Shown: positions 1-5,386, numbered from the stretch's first letter. The stretch: 5,386 bases of DNA from an uncultured Pseudomonadota bacterium (GCA_946480245.1 CAMLIZ010000227.1:1-5386), one strand, 5' to 3'. Numbers and translations are program-made. The notes: generated by a model from the letters alone, not told the origin.

Positions 1-169
1 CCGGCGCCGAACTGGCCTTGGGCAGCTCCAGCTTGACTGCGTGCGTGAGCAGCGGCGCGGTGATGATGAAGATCACCAGCAGCACCAGCATCACGTCGAT
101 GAGCGGCGTCATGTTGATGTCGCTCATCGGGCTGGGCGCGCGGGCGCGCTCGAGGCGGCCGAAGGCCAT
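1..169 (-). CDS. exbD: ExbD/TolR-family biopolymer transport protein, N-terminal part
   Basis: Partial gene running off the left edge; 56 residues are visible. ExbD/TolR proteins are inner-membrane partners of ExbB/TolQ and use the proton gradient to energise TonB- or Tol-type work at the outer membrane. The sequence shows a short cytoplasmic N-terminus, the family signature [13 protein letters not shown] (residues 16-28) and one membrane helix (about 23-40). Asp25 lies at the helix start, matching the essential proton-carrying aspartate of E. coli ExbD. The periplasmic domain lies outside the window. The start at 169 is preferred because AGGA lies about 12 bases upstream; an internal Met at residue 15 has no ribosome site. 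It begins 8 bases after the exbB stop, so it is the next operon gene. ExbD is chosen over TolR from the dapB-exbB context; TolR cannot be excluded from the N-terminus alone. Confidence 0.92.
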   Translation of the reverse strand, partial: MAFGRLERARAPSPMSDINMTPLIDVMLVLLVIFIITAPLLTHAVKLELPKASSAP

Positions 170-177
170 GGCTGCGG

Positions 178-825
178 CTATTCCTGGTGCAGGGCGATCT
201 CGCGCAGGTCATGCGCGAAGCCTTCGAGCTCGGCCTCGCAGGCGCCGAGCCACTTGCCGAAGACGTTGTAGGCCAGCACCGCCGGGATGGCCACCGCCAG
301 GCCCGCGGCCGTCATCACGAGCGCCTCGCCCACGGGCCCGGCGACCTTCTCGATCGTCATGGCGCCTGAAGTCGCTATGCCGAGCAGCGCGTGGTAGATG
401 CCCCAGACCGTGCCGAACAGGCCGACGAAGGGCGCCGTGGCGCCCACCGAAGCGAGAAAGACCTGACCTGCCTGCAGGTGCGCGAGCCCTGCGTGCAATG
501 CGTCGCGCAGGCGGCGAGTGAGCTGCGACTCGATCGCCCCATGCGACTGAAGCGTGCCGGCCGCGGGCTGGACGAACGCGGCCTCGGCCAGCGGGGCGAT
601 CACGCCTTCGCGGTCCAGCGCCTTCAGGCGTTCGCGGGCCGCCGGGCGGTCGGGGGCGTTCCAGAAGGCGTCTATGCCTCGCTGCAGGTCGACCCGTGCC
701 CGGTGCAGGACCCAGCTCTTCCAGAAGATCAGCACCCAGGCGCCGATCGACATCAGCAGCAGCAGCAGGGCGACGGCTCGCCCGATGGCATCGCTCTGGA
801 ACCAGAAACCCTGCAGCCCTTCCAT
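178..825 (-). CDS. exbB: MotA/TolQ/ExbB-family proton channel protein
   Basis: A 215-residue inner-membrane protein that forms the proton channel with ExbD. Predicted membrane segments are near residues 15-37, 122-146 and 164-188, with a cytoplasmic loop (about 40-120) between the first two, the usual ExbB/TolQ topology. The conserved stretch [16 protein letters not shown] (128-143) and the third-helix motif [20 protein letters not shown] (166-185) closely match the family; Thr172 corresponds to a conserved polar channel residue. The frame stays open far upstream of 825, but that part is an overlap with dapB in another frame; the Met at 825 gives the normal family N-terminus. Its ATG shares one base with the dapB stop (TGATG), which suggests translational coupling. 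No tonB or tolA is visible, so its partner is unknown. ExbB is preferred over TolQ because no tol-pal genes are nearby. Confidence 0.93.
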   Translation of the reverse strand: MEGLQGFWFQSDAIGRAVALLLLLMSIGAWVLIFWKSWVLHRARVDLQRGIDAFWNAPDRPAARERLKALDREGVIAPLAEAAFVQPAAGTLQSHGAIESQLTRRLRDALHAGLAHLQAGQVFLASVGATAPFVGLFGTVWGIYHALLGIATSGAMTIEKVAGPVGEALVMTAAGLAVAIPAVLAYNVFGKWLGACEAELEGFAHDLREIALHQE

Positions 826-1628
826 CAGGCGAACCCGAGCACGTCGGACATCGAGTACAGGCCTGCGCCGCGCTGCGCCAGGAAGCGCGCCGCGCGCAGG
901 CTGCCCTGGGCGAAGCCGACGCGGCTGGTCGCCTTGTGGCTGATCTCGATGCGCTCGCCGGTGCCGCAGAACATCACCGTATGGTCGCCGACGATGTCGC
1001 CGCCGCGCACGGTGGCGAACCCGATCGTCGACGGGTCGCGCTCGCCGGTGACGCCCTCGCGCCCGTACACGGCACAGGTCTTCAAGTCGCGGCCCAGCGC
1101 GGCGGCGATCGTCTCGCCCATGGCCAGTGCCGTGCCGCTCGGTGCATCGATCTTGTGGCGATGGTGTGCCTCGATGATCTCGATGTCGAAACCTCCGCCG
1201 AGCGAGCGCGCCGCAGTCTGCAGCAGCTTGAGCATCACATTGACGCCGACGCTCATGTTGGGCGACATCAGCACGGCGATGTCCCGTGCTGCCGCGACGA
1301 TCTGCGCCTTCTGTGCGTCGCTGAAGCCTGTGGTGCCGATGACCATCTTCACGCCATGCTGACGGCACGCAGCGAGGTGTGCGAGCGTGCCTTCGGGGCG
1401 GGTGAAGTCGATCAGCACGTCGGCGTTGGCCAGCGCTGCCTGCAGATCGCTCGTGATGGACACGCCGGTGCTCTTGCCGAGGAACGCGCCGGGGTCATGG
1501 CCGAGGGCCGGGCTGCCGGGCAGGTCCAGTGCGCCAGCGAGCGTGGTATCCGGCGCCTGCAGCACCGCCTCGATCAGCATGCGGCCCATGCGCCCCGAGG
1601 CGCCGGCGATCGCCAAGCTGAGACTCAT
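825..1628 (-). CDS. dapB: 4-hydroxy-tetrahydrodipicolinate reductase
   Basis: Cytoplasmic enzyme of diaminopimelate/lysine synthesis that reduces the DapA product with NAD(P)H to tetrahydrodipicolinate. At 267 residues it has the usual length. The N-terminal Rossmann domain carries GASGRMG (residues 9-15) for the dinucleotide, DFTRPEG (74-80) and GTTG (98-101). The catalytic and substrate-binding segment [15 protein letters not shown] (153-167) contains His155 and Lys159, matching the acid/base His159 and Lys163 of E. coli DapB, followed by the conserved SGTA. The C-terminus ends in the typical AARFL...[10 protein letters not shown] pattern. The start at 1628 overlaps the bamE stop by four bases (ATGA), and the stop overlaps the exbB start by one base, so all three are probably co-translated. 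No defects were seen. Confidence 0.98.
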   Translation of the reverse strand: MSLSLAIAGASGRMGRMLIEAVLQAPDTTLAGALDLPGSPALGHDPGAFLGKSTGVSITSDLQAALANADVLIDFTRPEGTLAHLAACRQHGVKMVIGTTGFSDAQKAQIVAAARDIAVLMSPNMSVGVNVMLKLLQTAARSLGGGFDIEIIEAHHRHKIDAPSGTALAMGETIAAALGRDLKTCAVYGREGVTGERDPSTIGFATVRGGDIVGDHTVMFCGTGERIEISHKATSRVGFAQGSLRAARFLAQRGAGLYSMSDVLGFA

Positions 1629-2176
1629 GACTTTTCGAGCGGCGGATAGGTGCGGGTCGGGCCCGGCGACGGCGGCAGCGCTGGCGTGCTGTCGGCCTGG
1701 GGCGGCGCGGGTAGGCCCTTGCGCTGCTCGTCGCTCAGCTCGAGCGGTGGTGGCGTGCCATGAGGCTTGTAGCCGGGCGGCGTGATCGAGGCCACGAACT
1801 CCTGCTCGGAAGGCAACTCGGGTGCGTCCACCGACTTCATGCGTTCACCGTCGAACCACACGGTGACGGTGCGCTTCTGCGGGTCGGTGCCTTGGCGCTT
1901 GATCGTGAAGATGTAGTCCCAGCGGTCCGCGTGAAAGACGTCGGTGAGCAAAGGCGAGCCGAGGATGTCGCGCACCTGCGCCCGTGCCATGCCGGGCTTC
2001 AGCAGCGCCAGCTGCTCCTTCGTCACGACGTTGCCCTGCACGATCTCCACGCGGTAGGGCGTGATCACCCCGAGGAAGTTGTCGCTCGATTGCAGCGAGC
2101 CGCAGCCCCCGAGGGCGCCCAGTGCTGCGAGTGCCGCGGCCACCTGCGGCCGGAGGGCTTGGAAGCGATATTGCAT
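1625..2176 (-). CDS. bamE: Outer membrane assembly lipoprotein BamE (SmpA/OmlA)
   Basis: Accessory lipoprotein of the BAM complex, which folds beta-barrel proteins into the outer membrane. The 183-residue product starts with a lipoprotein signal: Arg-containing N-terminus, hydrophobic core (about 12-23) and lipobox LGGC with Cys25 as the lipidated residue. The SmpA/OmlA domain spans about 41-116 and shows [12 protein letters not shown] (41-52), [20 protein letters not shown] (58-77) and WDYIF (86-90), all typical of BamE. Residues 131-183 form a proline-rich tail (16 prolines) that the roughly 113-residue E. coli protein lacks. The start is fixed by an in-frame TAG 12 bases upstream of the ATG; no clear ribosome site precedes it. 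It heads the bamE-dapB-exbB-exbD operon and diverges from fur. Confidence 0.95.
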   Translation of the reverse strand: MQYRFQALRPQVAAALAALGALGGCGSLQSSDNFLGVITPYRVEIVQGNVVTKEQLALLKPGMARAQVRDILGSPLLTDVFHADRWDYIFTIKRQGTDPQKRTVTVWFDGERMKSVDAPELPSEQEFVASITPPGYKPHGTPPPLELSDEQRKGLPAPPQADSTPALPPSPGPTRTYPPLEKS

Positions 2177-2204
2177 GGGGTGATGAGACTATGATCGAAC
2201 GATT
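2177..2204. promoter_or_regulatory. 28-bp bamE-fur divergent control region with palindrome
   Basis: Both genes must be expressed from this very short gap or from sequence inside each other's coding region. On the plus strand TATGAT (2190-2195, 5/6 to the -10 consensus) points towards fur. On the minus strand CATAAT (2208 to 2203, 5/6) points towards bamE. No good -35 element lies at normal spacing for either. An imperfect palindrome ATGATCG-AA-CGATTAT (2191-2206, one mismatched pair per arm) spans both boxes. It loosely resembles a Fur site (ATGAT...ATTAT) but has a six-base rather than four-base centre. The promoter assignment is inference. Confidence 0.4.
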
Positions 2205-2669
2205 ATGCCCTCGCGTCCACCTCACCCTGTCGCCCCTGGCGCCAGCCATGCTGATGACCTCAAGAGCAGCGGCCTGAAGGCCACGCTTCCGCGCATCAAG
2301 ATCCTCGAGGTGTTCCAGAAATCGCCGCAGCGCCACATGACCGCGGAGGACGTGTTCAAGGCGCTGCTGCACGAGAACTCCGACATCGGCTTGGCCACGG
2401 TGTACCGGGTGCTGATGCAGTTCGAGCAGGCCGGTCTGCTCACGCGCAGCCACTTCGAGTCGGGCAAGTCGGTGTTCGAGCTCAACGAAGGCCAGCACCA
2501 TGACCACCTCGTGTGCCTGACCTGCGGCCGGGTCGAGGAGTTCTACGACCCCGAGATCGAGAAGCGCCAGCGCGCCGTTGCGCAGGCTCGGGGCTTCGAG
2601 TTGCACGACCACGCGCTGTCGCTGTATGCCGCCTGCATCAAGAAGGACTGCCCGCACCGGCCCGGGTGA
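2205..2669 (+). CDS. fur: Ferric uptake regulator Fur
   Basis: Cytoplasmic dimeric metalloregulator that, with Fe2+, represses iron-uptake genes. The winged-helix domain includes [15 protein letters not shown] (residues 23-37) and the recognition helix [10 protein letters not shown] (61-70). The dimerisation/metal domain has [10 protein letters not shown] (84-93), the HHDH motif (98-101), CLTC (104-107), Glu120, His136 and a CIKKDC pair (144-149); His44 matches the first-domain metal ligand. This is Fur rather than Zur or PerR, by overall similarity to beta-proteobacterial Fur. The first 15 residues ([15 protein letters not shown]) are proline-rich and unlike known Fur N-termini, which usually reach the DLKxxGLK motif within about 5-10 residues. 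The ATG at 2205 is the only in-frame ATG, an in-frame TGA lies at 2184, and there is no ribosome site. The true start may differ (see findings). fur diverges from bamE and converges on hprK. Confidence 0.96.
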   Translation: MPSRPPHPVAPGASHADDLKSSGLKATLPRIKILEVFQKSPQRHMTAEDVFKALLHENSDIGLATVYRVLMQFEQAGLLTRSHFESGKSVFELNEGQHHDHLVCLTCGRVEEFYDPEIEKRQRAVAQARGFELHDHALSLYAACIKKDCPHRPG

Positions 2670-2693
2670 TGCCGCCCTGCCATCCAAGTGTTT

Positions 2694-2721
2694 CGCGGAT
2701 CATTCCGCGGAGCCGCGCTCC
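2694..2721. other. Two small adjacent hairpins at the fur/hprK convergence
   Basis: CGCGG-ATCATT-CCGCG (2694-2709) and GGAGC-CGC-GCTCC (2709-2721) are perfect 5-bp stems at the junction where fur and hprK meet, the second lying inside the end of hprK. Neither strand has a T-run after the stems, so they are not classical intrinsic terminators. They could slow transcription from either side. The 30 bases between the two stop codons hold nothing else recognisable. Confidence 0.25.
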
Positions 2722-3656
2722 ATGGCACGCTGGTGGCGCTGGATGAACTCGTTGTAGGTATCGATGCCGCGCAGTTGCAGGATGGTGTTGCGCACGGCGG
2801 CTTCCACCAGCACGGCGAGGTTGCGGCCCGCGTCCACGGCGATCACCACCTTGCGCACCGGCACGCCCAGGATGTCCTCGTACATCGGCTCGTAGGGCAG
2901 GCGCTCGAACTCGCGCTCCATCGTTTCCTTGCGCACGAGGTGGACGATCAGTTTCAGGCGCATCTTCCGGCGCACCGCGGTCTCGCCGAAGATCGCCTTG
3001 ATGTCCAGCAGGCCGATGCCGCGCACCTCCAGCAGGTTCATCAGCAGCTCCGGGCAGCGGCCCTCGAGCGCCGTCTGGGAGATGCGGTAGAGGTCCACCG
3101 CATCGTCGGCCACCAGGCCGTGACCACGTGAGATCAACTCCAGCCCGAGCTCGCTCTTGCCCAGGCCCGACTCCCCGGTCAGCAGCACCCCCAGGCCGAG
3201 GATGTCCATGAACACGCCGTGCCGGGTGGTGCGGTCGGCGAAGAGCAGGCTCAGGTAATCGCGCACCACGTCGATCACGTGGCCAGACGACTCACCGGTG
3301 ACGAACAGCGGGATGTCGGCACGGTCGCAGATGGCAACGAGCCGGTCCGGCGGGGTTTGCGCATCGGCCACCACGATCACCGGGGGCTCCAGCGCCACGA
3401 TGCGTGACACGCGGCGCTCCTGGTCTTCGCGCGTGTCACGGTTCAGGTAGGCCACCTCCCGGTGGCCGACGATCTGTACGCGGTAGGGGTGGATGTAGTT
3501 GAGGTAGCCGACCAGGTCGGCAGCCGAGCGCGCATCGCGCACGGCGGCTTCGTCGAAGCGGCGCTCCGGGTGCGCGTGGCCGGCGATCCATTCCCAGTGC
3601 AGGGCAGGCCGGTGGGCCTCGAAGAGTGCTTCCGCGCTGATCGAGGTGGGCTTCAT
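2700..3656 (-). CDS. hprK: HPr kinase/phosphorylase
   Basis: Bifunctional enzyme that phosphorylates a serine of the phosphocarrier HPr (or its Ntr version) using ATP and removes it by phosphorolysis, setting the phosphotransferase system's regulatory state. At 318 residues it has the normal length. The N-terminal domain (about 1-135) is followed by the kinase domain: His146 in RHGV, Walker A GESGLGKS (161-168) with Lys167, the LVADD segment (181-185), and the HprK signature [11 protein letters not shown] (209-219). The C-terminal helix region has [14 protein letters not shown] (277-290). The start at 3656 is supported by GTGAGGG just upstream, which contains the ptsN stop codon, so the two genes are probably co-translated. 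In beta-proteobacteria hprK typically follows ptsN in a regulatory, non-sugar system. Neither the HPr gene nor rapZ is in this window; hprK ends 30 bp from fur. Confidence 0.97.
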   Translation of the reverse strand: MKPTSISAEALFEAHRPALHWEWIAGHAHPERRFDEAAVRDARSAADLVGYLNYIHPYRVQIVGHREVAYLNRDTREDQERRVSRIVALEPPVIVVADAQTPPDRLVAICDRADIPLFVTGESSGHVIDVVRDYLSLLFADRTTRHGVFMDILGLGVLLTGESGLGKSELGLELISRGHGLVADDAVDLYRISQTALEGRCPELLMNLLEVRGIGLLDIKAIFGETAVRRKMRLKLIVHLVRKETMEREFERLPYEPMYEDILGVPVRKVVIAVDAGRNLAVLVEAAVRNTILQLRGIDTYNEFIQRHQRAMERGSAE

Positions 3657-3666
3657 GTGCCGGCCC

Positions 3667-4137
3667 TCACGCGACGGATTTCAGCGGTTCCCAGTCGGAG
3701 ATCAACTTGTGCACCACTGCTGCCTCCGGCTCGGTTTTCAGTCGCTCGCGCAGTTCGCGGTCCGACAGCAACTCGGCGATCTCCGACAGGATCTCCAGGT
3801 GCCGTTGCGTGGCGGCCTCAGGCACCAGCAGGAAGATCAGCAGGCTCACCGGCTCGTCGTCGGGGGCGTCGAACGGGATCGGCTGCTGCACGCGCAACAC
3901 TGCCGCGAGCGGGTTCTTCAACCCCTTGATGCGCCCGTGCGGGATGGCCACGCCATGCCCAAGCCCGGTCGAGCCCAGGCGTTCGCGGGCGAAGAGGTTG
4001 TCGGTGACCGTGGCACGGGCAATCGCGTGCTGGTTTTCGAACAGCAGGCCGGCATGCTCGAACGCGCGCTTCTTGCTGGTCGCGTCCACGTTCACCAGTA
4101 CGTTGCTGGGCGGCAGGATGGCGGCGAGACGATTCAT
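3667..4137 (-). CDS. ptsN: PTS-Ntr regulatory protein EIIA-Ntr
   Basis: Cytoplasmic phosphoacceptor of the nitrogen phosphotransferase chain (EI-Ntr to NPr to EIIA-Ntr). It transports no sugar; in other proteobacteria its phosphorylation state tunes potassium, nitrogen and storage-polymer physiology. The 156-residue product is one PTS EIIA type-2 domain. The active-site segment [15 protein letters not shown] (residues 56-70) places the phosphorylated histidine at His67, equivalent to His73 in E. coli. [19 protein letters not shown] (89-107) and [12 protein letters not shown] (113-124) are also typical. The start at 4137 has a GGGGGA stretch about 8 bases upstream. The stop lies 10 bases before hprK. 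A TATAAT box about 65 bases upstream and the terminator after hpf suggest ptsN-hprK form their own transcription unit. Confidence 0.97.
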   Translation of the reverse strand: MNRLAAILPPSNVLVNVDATSKKRAFEHAGLLFENQHAIARATVTDNLFARERLGSTGLGHGVAIPHGRIKGLKNPLAAVLRVQQPIPFDAPDDEPVSLLIFLLVPEAATQRHLEILSEIAELLSDRELRERLKTEPEAAVVHKLISDWEPLKSVA

Positions 4138-4202
4138 TGTGGGATTCCCCCGCGCCGCGAGAGGCCCTGTTGGGGCGCCGCGACCGGTCGTAGAAGACGC
4201 AG

Positions 4203-4227
4203 ATTATAGGAATCCCCCTTAGGGGGG
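4203..4227 (-). promoter_or_regulatory. Probable ptsN promoter with C/G-run palindrome
   Basis: On the minus strand a perfect TATAAT lies at 4208 to 4203, predicting a start near 4196 and a leader of roughly 58 bases before ptsN. No good -35 hexamer is found 16-18 bases upstream. Instead a 13-bp perfect odd palindrome, CCCCCTTAGGGGG (4214-4226 on the plus strand), occupies the spacer and reaches towards the -35 position. This placement suits a regulator-dependent promoter. The box is seen directly; its use and the binding protein are inference. Confidence 0.5.
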
Positions 4228-4317
4228 AAGCGTGCGCCATCCCACAGCATCGGGGTGTTGCATGGGGGCTGCATGTGCTTGAAACGCTGTGGCGTGCATT
4301 GCGGCCTACAAATGCAA

Positions 4318-4337
4318 AGGCGGCCCGCAGGCCGCCT
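4318..4337 (-). terminator. Intrinsic terminator of hpf
   Basis: A perfect 8-bp stem, AGGCGGCC and GGCCGCCT around a 4-base loop, begins 18 bases past the hpf stop. Reading in the hpf direction it is followed by TTTGCATTTG, a broken T-run. The stem is strong and the position ideal, but the weak T-run means some read-through into ptsN is possible. Confidence 0.7.
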
Positions 4338-4355
4338 GGTTGCCCGGATGCTGGG

Positions 4356-4697
4356 TCAGGCCACCGGCACGTCGATGCGCTTGGCCGTGGCGTGGTGGTG
4401 CTCCTGCATGCGGTCCTTGTGACGACAGACCTGGCGGTCAAGCTTGTCCATCAGCTGGTCGATCGCCGCGTACAGATCCTCGTGAGAATGCTCCACGAAG
4501 ATGTCGCGGCCCTTCACGTGCAGGGTGACTTCGGCGCGTTGGCGGCGTTCCTTCTCCTTGAGTTTCTCCACTGTCAGCAGCACGTTGATATCGACCACCT
4601 GGTCGAAGTGGCGAGTCACCCGGTCTAGCTTGTTGACCACGTATTCACGCAGGGGGGGTGTCACTTCCAGGTGATGTCCGCTGATCGTCAGGTTCAT
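4356..4697 (-). CDS. hpf: Short ribosome hibernation promoting factor (HPF/RaiA family)
   Basis: Binds the 30S decoding region in stationary phase or stress, blocking translation and promoting inactive ribosome dimers or stable 70S particles. It is 113 residues long and lacks the C-terminal dimerisation domain of long HPF. The protein begins [20 protein letters not shown] (1-20), the classic N-terminus of this family once annotated as a sigma-54 modulation protein. It continues through LDRVTRHFD (24-32), the basic charged stretch [19 protein letters not shown] (45-63) and [23 protein letters not shown] (74-96), giving the usual beta-alpha-beta-beta-beta-alpha pattern. The frame is open far upstream, but the Met at 4697 has a near-perfect ribosome site and is certain. 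hpf precedes ptsN as in many proteobacteria, but no rpoN lies upstream here; corA diverges instead. hpf is chosen over raiA because of ptsN. Confidence 0.96.
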   Translation of the reverse strand: MNLTISGHHLEVTPPLREYVVNKLDRVTRHFDQVVDINVLLTVEKLKEKERRQRAEVTLHVKGRDIFVEHSHEDLYAAIDQLMDKLDRQVCRHKDRMQEHHHATAKRIDVPVA

Positions 4698-4702
4698 CAG
4701 GT

Positions 4703-4710
4703 CCTCCTTT
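4703..4710 (-). promoter_or_regulatory. Strong ribosome binding site of hpf
   Basis: AAAGGAGG lies five bases before the hpf ATG at 4697. It is the best Shine-Dalgarno match in the window. It settles the start of hpf against the longer open frame that extends upstream. Confidence 0.9.
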
Positions 4711-4804
4711 CGGGACGGTTGACAGAAGACGGGGGAGGGCAATGCACTGAAGAGGGGGAGGCGGGGGACGGCGCGAGCGCAAGGTGCGGGGGTCGTTGAA
4801 AACC

Positions 4805-4833
4805 AGTGTGCCCCTATCGCGGCAGCGTGGCAA
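4805..4833 (-). promoter_or_regulatory. Candidate hpf promoter
   Basis: Minus-strand TTGCCA (4833 to 4828, 5/6 to the -35 consensus) is followed, after exactly 17 bases, by CACACT (4810 to 4805, only 3/6 to the -10 consensus). A start near 4798 would give a leader of about 100 bases that is strongly pyrimidine-rich. I saw no good sigma-54 pattern (TGGCAC-N5-TTGCA) upstream. Weak assignment. Confidence 0.3.
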
Positions 4834-4928
4834 GCCGATGTCAGCCCTTGTTTCTCCCCGGTTTGACAGGGCAGGTAGACCATGAGAAATCGTGCGGCGA
4901 AATCCTGCGCCCGTGCTCCGGCCGGGGG

Positions 4929-4955
4929 CTGACGAGGCACGTGATGGGCGATAAT
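4929..4955 (+). promoter_or_regulatory. Candidate corA promoter
   Basis: GATAAT (4950-4955, 5/6 to the -10 consensus) is preceded by CTGACG (4929-4934, 4/6 to -35) at a short 15-base spacing. A start near 4962 would give corA a leader of about 160 bases. Short spacing and no second line of evidence keep this tentative. Confidence 0.3.
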
Positions 4956-4991
4956 TCGGCGTTCCATTTCCGGAGACCCTCTTGGACCAGA

Positions 4992-5086
4992 GTCACCCTC
5001 GGTGACCGTCCACTCCAGCGGGTGATGCGCGTTCATCACTGCGTCGGGGTGAGGCGGTTTCATCGACAACACATCCCCCGAACCGC
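4992..5086 (+). other. Hairpin-rich leader upstream of corA
   Basis: Three exact inverted repeats lie in the presumed corA leader. GTCACC-CTC-GGTGAC (4992-5006) has a 6-bp stem and 3-base loop. GTGATG-CGCGTT-CATCAC (5022-5039) has a 6-bp stem extended by a G-T pair. GCGGTT and AACCGC (5054-5059 and 5081-5086) enclose a 21-base loop. None is followed by a T-run. I do not recognise a known Mg2+ riboswitch consensus. Confidence 0.35.
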
Positions 5087-5124
5087 GCGATTGCCGGGTC
5101 AAGGCAGTCGACGCTGGAGACAGC

Positions 5125-5386
5125 ATGCTGAACGTGTTCACACTGGAGAACGGCCGCCTCGCGGGCCGCGCCCTCCAGGACGAGGATCTCGACAATCCCG
5201 ACGCCCTGACCGACGTGCAGCCGGTATGGGTGGATCTTGAAGCCCCCACGGGGGCCGAGAAGCGCTGGGTGGCGGGTCGCTTCGGGCTGGCGATTCCGGA
5301 CGACATCGTCGACGAGGATCTGGAGGAGTCTGCCCGCTTCTACGAGGAAGACAACGGCGAGCTGCACATCCGCTCCGACTTCCTGA
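5125..5386 (+). CDS. corA: CorA magnesium/cobalt channel, N-terminal part
   Basis: Partial gene running off the right edge: 87 complete codons with no stop. CorA forms a pentameric inner-membrane channel for Mg2+ (and Co2+, Ni2+), gated by Mg2+ binding to its large cytoplasmic N-terminal domain. Only that domain's start is visible. It shows [16 protein letters not shown] (34-49), followed by [20 protein letters not shown] (53-72) and [14 protein letters not shown] (73-86), a pattern closely matching beta-proteobacterial CorA proteins. The pore helix and its GMN motif lie outside the window. The start at 5125 is supported by GGAG at 5116-5119, five bases upstream, and by the typical [10 protein letters not shown] beginning. 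It diverges from hpf with a long leader between. Family is confident; exact substrate is inferred. Confidence 0.9.
   Translation, partial: MLNVFTLENGRLAGRALQDEDLDNPDALTDVQPVWVDLEAPTGAEKRWVAGRFGLAIPDDIVDEDLEESARFYEEDNGELHIRSDFL

Larger units (their letters stand above)
4698..5124. other. 427-bp non-coding region between divergent hpf and corA
   Basis: I see no credible gene here; open frames crossing it have no family resemblance and contain high-arginine or high-proline translations typical of GC-rich noncoding DNA. It holds the hpf ribosome site and leader, a G-rich block on the plus strand (4731-4792), weak candidate promoters for both genes, and three short hairpins before corA. A consensus-quality TTGACA at 4863-4868 (plus) has no convincing -10 partner (GAAATC at 17-base spacing). 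Confidence 0.7.

Noticed and set aside
826..1368. Upstream extension of the exbB reading frame
   Set aside because: It overlaps dapB in another frame and has no ExbB similarity; ExbB begins normally at 825.
391..1649. Long plus-strand open frames opposite exbB and dapB (391-1362 and 696-1649)
   Set aside because: They lie antisense to two clearly identified genes. Long antisense frames are expected in GC-rich coding DNA, and their translations show no family pattern.
1845..2687. 280-codon minus-strand open frame covering bamE, the bamE-fur gap and fur
   Set aside because: It is a shadow of bamE in a shifted frame and runs antisense through fur, with no recognisable domain.
4152..4183. Direct repeat GCGCCGCGA (4152-4160 and 4175-4183) in the ptsN leader
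   Set aside because: A 9-base GC-only-type repeat is expected by chance at this base composition.
3818..4441. 207-codon minus-strand open frame across ptsN, the gap and the end of hpf
   Set aside because: It overlaps ptsN in a different frame and crosses the hpf terminator and the ptsN promoter; the translation is arginine-rich and unrecognisable.
4882..4932. 16-residue ORF (MRNRAAKSC...) between hpf and corA, considered as a leader peptide
   Set aside because: It has only a weak ribosome site, no attenuator follows it, and it lies upstream of the better corA promoter candidate.
4806..5240. 144-codon plus-strand open frame entering corA out of frame
   Set aside because: Composition is arginine/glycine/proline-rich with no motif, and it overlaps corA, which has a proper ribosome site and recognisable sequence.
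4698..5306. Upstream extension of the hpf frame
   Set aside because: The strong ribosome site at 4703-4710 and the family N-terminus fix the start at 4697. The extension runs antisense through the start of corA.
1..5386. CRISPR arrays, insertion sequences, tRNA or rRNA genes, attachment sites
   Set aside because: No regularly spaced repeats, transposase-like frames, terminal inverted repeats or tRNA/rRNA-like segments were seen by eye on either strand.

Overview
The window is ordinary, gene-dense, GC-rich bacterial chromosome. Gene content and protein sequence point to a betaproteobacterium, most likely Burkholderiales of the Rubrivivax/Leptothrix/Methylibium type. The clues are an HPr kinase (HprK) directly behind ptsN, a Fur of the beta-proteobacterial kind, and the order bamE-dapB-exbB-exbD divergent from fur. 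Family assignments come from motifs and remembered family sequences; no database search was possible.

Left arm (1-2176, minus strand): bamE, dapB, exbB and exbD form a tightly packed operon read right to left. bamE and dapB overlap in ATGA, dapB and exbB overlap in TGATG, and exbD starts 8 bases after exbB and runs off the left edge. The products are an outer-membrane assembly lipoprotein, a lysine/diaminopimelate enzyme and a proton-driven energiser for TonB-type import. Facing away from this operon, across only 28 bp, is fur (2205-2669, plus), the iron-responsive repressor.

Middle (2700-4137, minus strand): ptsN and hprK, 10 bp apart, encode EIIA-Ntr and the HPr kinase/phosphorylase of a regulatory phosphotransferase system. 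They converge on fur with 30 bp between the stops. ptsN has a perfect TATAAT box next to a C/G-run palindrome.

Right arm: hpf (4356-4697, minus), a short ribosome hibernation factor, ends in a GC-rich hairpin terminator, so it is probably separate from ptsN-hprK. A 427-bp non-coding region (4698-5124) with G-runs and hairpins separates it from a divergent corA (Mg2+/Co2+ channel), of which only the first 87 codons are present.

No mobile element, CRISPR array, tRNA or rRNA was seen, and I found no undescribed multi-gene system. The points most worth a second look are regulatory: the start of fur, where a one-base frame offset, a 28-codon overlapping ORF and a palindrome coincide; the palindrome at the ptsN promoter; and the leader of corA.
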